Positions 57,633-64,000 of a stretch of 64,000 nt of DNA are shown one piece after another (within the stretch, counting starts at the first letter, position 1; every line of letters starts with the position of its first letter). Origin of the DNA: Aquiflexum balticum DSM 16537 (GTDB lineage: Bacteria; Bacteroidota; Bacteroidia; Cytophagales; Cyclobacteriaceae); the NCBI RefSeq assembly GCF_900176595.1, contig NZ_LT838813.1:1736001-1800000 (forward strand). Reading direction: 5' to 3'. The position numbers and the translations under genes are program-made. The notes under the pieces are model-generated. The model ran no database searches and was not told the origin of the DNA. It saw only the letters and a list, made by a program, of their open reading frames with translations.

Positions 57633-58616
57633 ATGAAGAAGAAAATAGCTATTGTTACCGGGGGATATACCGGAGAGTCAGTGGTATCGCTTAAAAGTGC
57701 TGCCGTGGTCGAAAAAACTATTGATACAGAAAGGTATGATGTTTTTAAAATTTTGATTTATCCCCACAATTGGTATCATGAAACCGCCTCAGGTGAAGAA
57801 ATTCCGGTAGACTTGAATGATTTTTCTATTTCACTTAATGGCCAGAAAATCACCTTTGATGGTGTTTTCAATATTTTACATGGATCTCCGGGAGAGGACG
57901 GGAAATTGGCCGGCTATTTTGACCTTTTGGGACTGCCATACACCACCTGTGATGCCCTGACTTCTTCCATTACGATGAACAAAGGATACACCAAAGCCAT
58001 TGTTCAGGATATTCCGGAGTTGTTTGTAGCAAGGTCCATTCAGCTTTTTAAAAATACAGAAGAAAATACCGCAAAGATTTTAAAAGAACTTCGTCTTCCT
58101 TTGTTTATAAAGCCTAACAATGGGGGCAGCAGCATCGGAATGAGTAAAGTAAAAGTGCCCAATGAATTACAGGAAGCTTTGGACAAAGCTTTCGCAGAAG
58201 ACAGTCAGGTTTTGGTTGAAGAATTTGTGAATGGAAGGGAATTCTCCATCGGAGTTTATCATGCCAAGGGCAAAACCACCGTTTTGCCGGCTACTGAAAT
58301 TGTCAGTAGCAAAGAGTTTTTTGATTTTGAAGCAAAATACTCTCCCGGTGTGACTGAAGAAATTACCCCCGGAAGGATGAATGAAGAAGAGGTGGGTAGG
58401 GTTAACCGAATCATTGAAAAAATCTACAGCAAACTGAATTGTAAAGGCGCAGTGCGTATTGATTATTTTCTGGAATATGAAACCGATAAATTTTATTTTA
58501 TCGAAATCAATACTGTTCCTGGTCAGACCGAAACAAGTCTGATTTCCCAGCAGGTCAAAGCCATTGGAATGGGAATCAGTGATTTTTATAATGAGCTGAT
58601 TGAAGAGATGTTTTGA
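57633..58616 (+). CDS. ddl: D-alanine--D-alanine ligase
   Basis: A 327-residue ATP-grasp ligase making the D-Ala-D-Ala dipeptide for peptidoglycan. Signatures are IVTGGYTGE at the N-terminus, LHGSPGEDG, FIKPNNGGSSIGM, VEEFVNGREFSIG and FIEINTVPGQTETS. ATG 57633 starts the protein as MKKKIAIV; an upstream ATG at 57597 would add a 12-residue non-conserved extension. It is the first of three plus-strand genes that run into panB. Confidence 0.95.
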   Translation: MKKKIAIVTGGYTGESVVSLKSAAVVEKTIDTERYDVFKILIYPHNWYHETASGEEIPVDLNDFSISLNGQKITFDGVFNILHGSPGEDGKLAGYFDLLGLPYTTCDALTSSITMNKGYTKAIVQDIPELFVARSIQLFKNTEENTAKILKELRLPLFIKPNNGGSSIGMSKVKVPNELQEALDKAFAEDSQVLVEEFVNGREFSIGVYHAKGKTTVLPATEIVSSKEFFDFEAKYSPGVTEEITPGRMNEEEVGRVNRIIEKIYSKLNCKGAVRIDYFLEYETDKFYFIEINTVPGQTETSLISQQVKAIGMGISDFYNELIEEMF

Positions 58617-58685
58617 TCAAAAGGTTTGAATACAACACCAATTGCTTTAATTTCCCATTTCCAATCATTTATCAGGCAAAATAAT

Positions 58686-59189
58686 ATGAGCGAGACCAAA
58701 ACTTTGGTATTGAACCACAAGCAAATCAAGCAGAAAATAATCCGGATGGCTTATGAGGTATATGAGCGTAATGCATCCGAGAAGGAAATCATTTTTGCCG
58801 GTATCACTGGAATGGGGCAGCAGTTGGCTGGATACCTTGCAGAAAGCTTAAGGGAAATATCACCACTAAATGTCCGCGTATTGGAAATTCATTTGAACAA
58901 GCTTGATGTGAACAGAGGGGATGTGGAACTTTCTGAAAAAGATGATTTGACCCAAAAATGCATTGTTGTTGTAGATGACGTATTGAATACAGGCAAAACG
59001 CTGTTATATGCCCTTAAACCCTTTTTGGATGTAGAGGTCAAAAAAATTGAGGTTGCTGTTTTGGTAAATAGAAGCCACAAGCTCTTTCCGGTTAATCCTG
59101 ACTATACTGGTTTGGAGTTGGCCACTACATTAAATGAACACATCACGGTGGATTTGTCCACTGAAAATTTCTCCGTCCACCTATACTGA
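58686..59189 (+). CDS. PyrR-like phosphoribosyltransferase
   Basis: A 167-residue type I phosphoribosyltransferase with the PRPP-binding motif [12 protein letters not shown] and the flexible-loop and hood arrangement of PyrR/uracil-PRT-like proteins. It binds PRPP and probably a pyrimidine or purine base. A regulatory PyrR role in Bacteroidota is not established, and no pyr leader is seen. ATG 58686 is preferred over a TTG at 58626. It lies 69 bp after ddl and 7 bp before panB. Confidence 0.85.
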   Translation: MSETKTLVLNHKQIKQKIIRMAYEVYERNASEKEIIFAGITGMGQQLAGYLAESLREISPLNVRVLEIHLNKLDVNRGDVELSEKDDLTQKCIVVVDDVLNTGKTLLYALKPFLDVEVKKIEVAVLVNRSHKLFPVNPDYTGLELATTLNEHITVDLSTENFSVHLY

Positions 59190-59196
59190 TAAATCC

Positions 59197-60018
59197 ATGT
59201 CTGTCCACAACTCATCCAATATCAAAAGAATTACCACCCATATTCTTCAGGAAATGAAAACCCGGGAGGAAAAAATATCGATGTTGACAGCTTATGATTA
59301 TTCTATGGCCGGAATAGTGGATGCAGCGGGGATTGATATTATTCTGGTTGGAGATTCAGCTTCCAATGTGATGGCAGGCCATGAGACTACACTTCCCATC
59401 ACTTTGGATCAAATGATTTATCATGCCACATCTGTTGTCAGAGCGGTCAAAAGGGCATTTGTTGTGGTGGATATTCCTTTTGGGTCCTATCAGGGGAATA
59501 GTTCAGAAGCCTTGCGTTCAGCCATTCGAATTATGAAAGAATCGGGCGCCCATGCTGTAAAAGTTGAAGGAGGTTCTGAAATCAGGGAGTCAGTGGTAAG
59601 GATCCTCAGTGCAGGCGTTCCGGTAATGGGACATTTGGGGTTGACACCACAATCAATTTATAAATTCGGGACATACACTGTACGCGCCAAAGAGGAAGAA
59701 GAAGCGAAAAAATTATTGGAAGATGCCAAACTGCTTGAAGAAATCGGCTGTTTTGCCATTGTTCTTGAAAAAATTCCCGCGAGTTTTGCCAAGATTGTAG
59801 CGCAGTCAGTAACTATACCGGTAATAGGAATAGGTGCAGGGCCTGATGTGGACGGGCAGGTATTGGTAGTCCATGATATGTTGGGAATCAATCAGGAATT
59901 CAAACCTAGATTTTTGAGACAATATGCAAACCTGCAGGCCGTTATGACAAAAGCTGTACAGGATTATATCAGAGATGTGAAATCTTTGGAATTCCCCAAT
60001 GAAAGTGAGAGCTATTGA
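59197..60018 (+). CDS. panB: 3-methyl-2-oxobutanoate hydroxymethyltransferase
   Basis: A 273-residue PanB, forming ketopantoate from 2-oxoisovalerate and methylene-tetrahydrofolate in pantothenate/CoA synthesis. Motifs are [21 protein letters not shown] (metal and substrate binding), [18 protein letters not shown], and [15 protein letters not shown] near the end. ATG 59197 lies 7 bp after the phosphoribosyltransferase stop; an in-frame ATG at 59134 would overlap that gene and add unconserved residues. Confidence 0.96.
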   Translation: MSVHNSSNIKRITTHILQEMKTREEKISMLTAYDYSMAGIVDAAGIDIILVGDSASNVMAGHETTLPITLDQMIYHATSVVRAVKRAFVVVDIPFGSYQGNSSEALRSAIRIMKESGAHAVKVEGGSEIRESVVRILSAGVPVMGHLGLTPQSIYKFGTYTVRAKEEEEAKKLLEDAKLLEEIGCFAIVLEKIPASFAKIVAQSVTIPVIGIGAGPDVDGQVLVVHDMLGINQEFKPRFLRQYANLQAVMTKAVQDYIRDVKSLEFPNESESY

Positions 60019-60115
60019 TTCTTTTCTTAATTTTTCTGTGACTATTGTTTACTTTTTGAGATCAGGTTGTAATTTTTTTGTGGCAATTAGTTATTTTGGT
60101 GCCAAATCCCATTAA

Positions 60116-62020
60116 ATGAGGAAATTACTATTATCACCCATTCTCTTTCTTTTTGTTTTTTCATTTGGCGTTGGGCAGGATATGGCCACTCTGCTTGATA
60201 GCGCCCTCAACGGTAAGAATGGTAATGAATTATTTTTTTTAAAAGCCAGAAATCTGATCAAATCAGAAGATGATAGAATTCAATTTTTGATGGCAAATCA
60301 TGGATATTATAGCAGTTTAAATGACAGAGATTCCATGATGGCTGCAGAAAGAGTCCTGATCCCTTTGCTGGAAACCAAGGAAGACAAAGAGAGATTGATC
60401 ACAGTTTATAAGCGCATAGGTTATTACTATGAGGTAGCAGGATTGTATGACCAAGGTATCAAATACTACCTTGAAGCGCTGAATCATGCGGAGAACTTTG
60501 GGAATCCGGAGATTTTGAGTGAAGTCCATAAATCCTTGTCCCAGATCCATCGGCTTTTCCATGATTATGATAAAGCAATAGAATTTGGAAAAAGGGCATT
60601 CCAAGTTTCCCAAAGTAAAAACAATCAATATCTCAAATCTCAAGTAAATGCCTTGAATATTATTGGTGCGGCGTTCAGTGAAATGAATCTGCCTGATAGT
60701 GCGATCAATTACTACCACAAAATACTTGAGCTGACTCCATTGTTGGATACCCTTGCCATCGCCCCGACCATAGTGAATATTGGATATGCATATTTATTGA
60801 AGGGAGATATTGAGCAGTCTAGAATTTTCAATAAAATGGGTCTGAATTTTTATAAAAAGACAAATAATGATTATGCCAAAAGTGTGGTTTTTATCAACTC
60901 GGGTATGACCGAAAACTCTGCCCAAAATTACAAAGAAGCTTTGTTGCTCTTGGATTCCGGGCTGTATTATTCACAAAAATCCCAATATGCTGAGATGTAT
61001 AAATGGATTTATGATGAACAGTATAAAATATATAATGCCGTTGGAAATTATCCGGAAGCAATCAATAGCCTGGTAAAACTGATTGCAATAAAAGATTCTT
61101 TGTTTGAGGCAGACCGGGTCAAAGTAGCCAAAGATTTGGAAACCAAATACCAAACAGCACTTAAGGACCGGGAAATCAAGGAGAAAGAATCGGAGTTGAA
61201 AGCCAATCAGGCCAGATTTAACTGGATTATGTTTTTTGTTCTGCTACTTGTGGTGATTATAGGGCTTTTGATTGTCATCCATTTTTTGAATCAAAATAGG
61301 TTTCAGAAGAAACAAGAGTTGCTTGAAAAAGAAAAGGAAATCCAGATCAGAGAAGCTGCTATTAAAGCAGCACTTGCCTCGCAGGAGGAAGAAAAAAAGC
61401 GTTTTGCCAAAGATCTCCACGATGGTTTTGGGCAATTGATCACTGCCTTGAGGTTGAATATTTCCGGATTGAACGGACAAAAGAACATTGAAGAAAAGAT
61501 GGCTCTTTTTGAGCATTCCGAAAACATCCTTGGGGAGATGCATAAGGAGATCAGGCAGATTGCTTTTGATATGATGCCTGAAACCTTGGTGCAGCATGGA
61601 CTATTGCCGGCACTCAGGGAGTTTGCTCAGCGATTGAGTAGCAGTGGAAAGATTATCGTAAATGTTCAGGCCTATGATTTTGAGGATAGACTGATTGAAA
61701 TCCAGGAAATATCGCTCTATCGGATCATTCAGGAATGGTGCAATAATATCCTCAAATATAGCGGTGCCACTGCTATTGAGATCCAATTGGTCAATGACGA
61801 AGAAGAACTTCGGCTAACGATCGAGGACAATGGAAAAGGATTTGATGTCAGGCTTTTGGATGAAAGTAAAGGGCATGGCTGGAAAAATATCAATTCAAGG
61901 GTAAAGCTGATCAAAGGGGATTTGGAGATTGATTCCAATCCTTTGTCCAAAGGGACAACTTTGATTTTAGCCTTTAGACCGCAGATTAAATCAAAGGATC
62001 AAAAAATAATGGAAAAATGA
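60116..62020 (+). CDS. TPR-containing sensor histidine kinase (NarL/HisKA_3 type)
   Basis: A 634-residue membrane kinase: signal peptide (FSFGVGQ), about seven TPR-like helix pairs in the periplasm (residues 75-340), and a transmembrane helix (about 368-390). A coiled coil, a HisKA_3 dimerisation domain (phospho-acceptor His435 in KDLHDGFGQL) and an HATPase domain (IEDNGKGFD) follow. The periplasmic TPRs probably detect a protein or peptide. It overlaps the response-regulator gene by 4 bp (ATGA), forming a two-component pair. Confidence 0.94.
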   Translation: MRKLLLSPILFLFVFSFGVGQDMATLLDSALNGKNGNELFFLKARNLIKSEDDRIQFLMANHGYYSSLNDRDSMMAAERVLIPLLETKEDKERLITVYKRIGYYYEVAGLYDQGIKYYLEALNHAENFGNPEILSEVHKSLSQIHRLFHDYDKAIEFGKRAFQVSQSKNNQYLKSQVNALNIIGAAFSEMNLPDSAINYYHKILELTPLLDTLAIAPTIVNIGYAYLLKGDIEQSRIFNKMGLNFYKKTNNDYAKSVVFINSGMTENSAQNYKEALLLLDSGLYYSQKSQYAEMYKWIYDEQYKIYNAVGNYPEAINSLVKLIAIKDSLFEADRVKVAKDLETKYQTALKDREIKEKESELKANQARFNWIMFFVLLLVVIIGLLIVIHFLNQNRFQKKQELLEKEKEIQIREAAIKAALASQEEEKKRFAKDLHDGFGQLITALRLNISGLNGQKNIEEKMALFEHSENILGEMHKEIRQIAFDMMPETLVQHGLLPALREFAQRLSSSGKIIVNVQAYDFEDRLIEIQEISLYRIIQEWCNNILKYSGATAIEIQLVNDEEELRLTIEDNGKGFDVRLLDESKGHGWKNINSRVKLIKGDLEIDSNPLSKGTTLILAFRPQIKSKDQKIMEK

Positions 62021-62634
62021 AAGTATTGTTGGTGGATGACCATGCGATCCTTTTGGATGGGGTAAAAAGTTTACTCTCCCATGAAGCATCTGTGGATGTC
62101 ATCGGAGAAGCCAATTCAGCAGAACAGGCTTTGGAGTTTTTTAAAACCAATAAGGTCGATCTACTCATTACTGATTTTAATCTTCCTGGAATGGATGGTT
62201 TGAGTTTGGTCAGGTTGGTCAAGAAAATAAACCCCGATACCAAAATCATTGTTCTCAGTATGCACGATGAGACCCATTTGGTCAAGGAAATCTTAAAAGA
62301 AGGGGTGGAAGGTTATGTGCTCAAAAATGACTCTCACAAAGAATTGAAAATGGCCATTCAATATGTCCGAGAAGGAAAAATATACCTCAGCAATAACATC
62401 AACAGGATAATCATCAACAGCCTGAACTTTCCCGAAGAGGATAGATTATTGACTGACCGGGAAAGGGAAATCCTCAAACTCATCGCAAAGGAATTTCCAA
62501 ACAAGAAGATTGCCGAACAGTTGTTTATTTCGGAAAGGACAGTCGAGACGCACCGGAAAAACATATTCAGAAAGACAAAAACCAACACGTTGGTTGGTTT
62601 GATCAAATTTGCTTATGCCAATAATCTGATTTGA
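62017..62634 (+). CDS. LuxR/NarL-type response regulator
   Basis: A 205-residue regulator with a receiver domain (Asp7, Asp8, phospho-acceptor Asp53 in LLITDFNLPGMDG, Lys near LKND) and a C-terminal LuxR helix-turn-helix (LTDREREILKLIAKEF, then QLFISERTVETHRKNIFRK). It is the partner of the overlapping histidine kinase gene. Its targets are unknown; the convergent secreted-protein gene is a nearby candidate but there is no evidence beyond position. Confidence 0.96.
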   Translation: MKVLLVDDHAILLDGVKSLLSHEASVDVIGEANSAEQALEFFKTNKVDLLITDFNLPGMDGLSLVRLVKKINPDTKIIVLSMHDETHLVKEILKEGVEGYVLKNDSHKELKMAIQYVREGKIYLSNNINRIIINSLNFPEEDRLLTDREREILKLIAKEFPNKKIAEQLFISERTVETHRKNIFRKTKTNTLVGLIKFAYANNLI

Positions 62635-62661
62635 AAAAAATGCCGGGAGCAATGTCCCGGC
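62634..62661 (-). terminator. intrinsic terminator of the minus-strand orphan gene
   Basis: Stem GCCGGGA (62642-62648) / TCCCGGC (62655-62661), which on the minus strand is followed by ATTTTTTTC. It sits between the convergent response-regulator and orphan genes; the plus strand lacks a T-run, so termination of the regulator may be weaker. Confidence 0.85.
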
Positions 62662-62676
62662 CTAAAAGTCATCGGA

Positions 62677-63762
62677 TTACTTACCCCCATTGGCTCCGAT
62701 AGCCAAAGTTTTTGCAAATTCTTGGCTATACATCCTGAATAGATGTTTGCTGGCATTCATATAAGTTTCTTTGTTCATTTCGACGATGATAGGATCAAAA
62801 TCGACATCCATTTTTCTTTTTAAAGAGAATAATTGATTGAATAAGGATTCGCTTTTCTTTTTGTCTGTGTACAATTTGGCTTCATATGGAATGTCAGAAA
62901 TAAAATCCTCTTTAAGAGACACAGGTGCTGCCGGCATGGAACCTGTTTTATCCACAATACCGATATTGTTGTTCTTGATTTTCATGACAGGATATACATT
63001 GTAAGTGGCATCAGTGGATTTGCTTTGGTCGGTTGAAGTGATTTCATAGTAGCCCACGTTGGAAGTAGAAACCCGCATTCGGCTTTTGAAATCTACATCC
63101 AACTCCACATTGGAGAAGTCGATATCAAGATTCTGCATCAAAATGACAGCATTGGACTCTTTCATAAGGTCTTTCAGATTTTTGATCAATCCTATTCCCA
63201 TTGAAACAGATTTCAAATCCCCATTGTACATCATTATCCCATTTTCCGGCAAAAACATCACTTTTCCATCCCCAACTTCTACATCCGCTGTCTTCCCTTT
63301 GGTTTTTTCGGTTTTATTGTCAAATCTTTCTTTGATTGGGGCATAAGCACTGAATTGATCAAGCTCTTCTAAGGGAAAGACTTTGAAACCTGCTTTGCTT
63401 ATCTCTTCTTCCAATATTTTTTGAAAATCATTGGATAAGGATTGAAAATCTTCCGGCTTCATTTCCACACTCAAAATGGTGGTTACTTTGGCTGCGCCGG
63501 ATTGTCTAACATAATTTTTGTTGGTTCCTACAGTGGCCAAATTGTTTCTGATATTACTCACTTTGCTCTCCTGCTGTATTTTAACAGTCTCTGTAAAAGT
63601 TTCAAACCCAACATTCAATTGCGGGACAATAAAACCTTCGGCTCCTTTAATGTTTTTGTTTTGAACCCCTTTGGTTCCGATGCCGTCAAAAAGATCTTGG
63701 GCAAAAATATTTGATGTACAGATTAGACAGTACACCATCAATGATATAGCTGTTTTTCTCAT
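62677..63762 (-). CDS. secreted protein of unknown function
   Basis: A 361-residue protein with a Sec signal peptide (CLICTSNIFAQ). The mature part is alpha/beta with no recognised motif. It has an amphipathic opening (FETFTETVKIQQESK), a helical DFQSLSNDFQKILEEEISKAGF segment, and a beta-rich centre (VILMQNLDIDFSNVELDVDFKSRMRVS) resembling curli-CsgG/LPS-type carrier folds only vaguely. The C-terminal YMNASKHLFRMYSQEF helix is conserved-looking. I do not recognise a family. It is monocistronic, opposite the two-component pair. Confidence 0.7.
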   Translation of the reverse strand: MRKTAISLMVYCLICTSNIFAQDLFDGIGTKGVQNKNIKGAEGFIVPQLNVGFETFTETVKIQQESKVSNIRNNLATVGTNKNYVRQSGAAKVTTILSVEMKPEDFQSLSNDFQKILEEEISKAGFKVFPLEELDQFSAYAPIKERFDNKTEKTKGKTADVEVGDGKVMFLPENGIMMYNGDLKSVSMGIGLIKNLKDLMKESNAVILMQNLDIDFSNVELDVDFKSRMRVSTSNVGYYEITSTDQSKSTDATYNVYPVMKIKNNNIGIVDKTGSMPAAPVSLKEDFISDIPYEAKLYTDKKKSESLFNQLFSLKRKMDVDFDPIIVEMNKETYMNASKHLFRMYSQEFAKTLAIGANGGK

Positions 63763-63881
63763 AATTTTTGATTTTTCTGGGGATTAAATTTTTATGCTGT
63801 AAAACTCCCCAAATCAGTCTTCTCAAAAAATACCCTCTTTGTTGTATTTACATATACCCACTGGCACGGATAGGGCTTGGC

Positions 63882-64000
63882 TCAGGGCCTTACAATCATT
63901 TTTCGGCTAAGCCTTTTGCCATCTGAGTTGGTCAATTGGATAATATATAATCCAGCAGATAAAAATGGTGCTTGAACCTCAAACTCCCTGTTGGCAGTCA
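63882..64000 (-). CDS. C-terminal end of a type IX secretion substrate (partial)
   Basis: The frame is open from the window edge to a TGA at 63882. The 39 visible residues end LSAGLYIIQLTNSDGKRLSRKMIVRP. The AGLYIIQL pattern, then a Lys-rich turn and a short strand closing at the C-terminus, is the type A T9SS sorting domain. The protein is therefore exported across the outer membrane by the Por/T9SS machinery. The rest of the gene lies outside the window. Confidence 0.85.
   Translation of the reverse strand, partial: TANREFEVQAPFLSAGLYIIQLTNSDGKRLSRKMIVRP

Overview
The window looks like a chromosomal segment of a Bacteroidota bacterium, most likely Cytophagales/Cyclobacteriaceae (Algoriphagus-like). 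This is an inference from several signs. The DNA is AT-rich, Shine-Dalgarno sites are weak, and SecA is long (1126 aa). There are many SPII lipoproteins and Tat substrates, a type IX secretion C-terminal domain at the right edge, and Bacteroidota-style ECF and DPP-IV genes. I see no phage, plasmid, transposase, CRISPR array, rRNA or tRNA. Many gene starts had to be moved to an internal ATG because the longest reading frame begins at TTG. Clear exceptions are a GTG-started M20 peptidase, a TTG-started anti-sigma-like protein and a GTG-started CHAT protein.

Left part (1-17.3 kb). On the minus strand lie a truncated PHP histidinol-phosphatase, an SDR oxidoreductase, a small secreted protein, an S1/P1 nuclease, then the run secA, a SPOR-like lipoprotein and an M20 amidohydrolase, and finally dapF. 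On the plus strand follow a Tat-lipoprotein superoxide dismutase, a MazG-like pyrophosphohydrolase and an outer-membrane barrel. Then come a GMC oxidoreductase with its gluconate-dehydrogenase-subunit-3-like Tat partner, a GxxExxY gene embedded in about 173-bp tandem repeats, and a GH29 alpha-L-fucosidase.

Middle part (17.4-38.5 kb). A serine hydrolase is followed by a compact plus-strand operon: ECF sigma factor, membrane TPR/anti-sigma-like protein, TPR-CHAT protease-like protein and a large Ig-like lipoprotein. Alanine racemase, a methyltransferase, a Tat-type PLP enzyme and an envelope cluster (small membrane protein, DUF4349 lipoprotein, orphan lipoprotein) come next. A minus-strand glucan cluster follows: sugar MFS porter, GH16 lipoprotein and a very large cytoplasmic glycoside-phosphorylase-like protein. 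It is preceded by a nested inverted-repeat leader.

Right part (39-64 kb). This holds katG, a lipocalin-like lipoprotein, an NTF2-like protein, a metallophosphoesterase, MltF, a tripartite RND efflux operon with an alpha/beta hydrolase, and a DPP-IV peptidase. Then come two tandem paralogous metallophosphoesterases, ddl, a PyrR-like phosphoribosyltransferase, panB, a TPR histidine kinase with its LuxR-type regulator, an orphan secreted protein and the tail of a T9SS substrate.

The parts most worth a second look are the ECF-TPR-CHAT-lipoprotein operon, the GxxExxY repeat array with a detached copy about 28 kb away, the structured leader of the glucan operon, and the metallophosphoesterase pair in which one copy has lost a core acidic residue.
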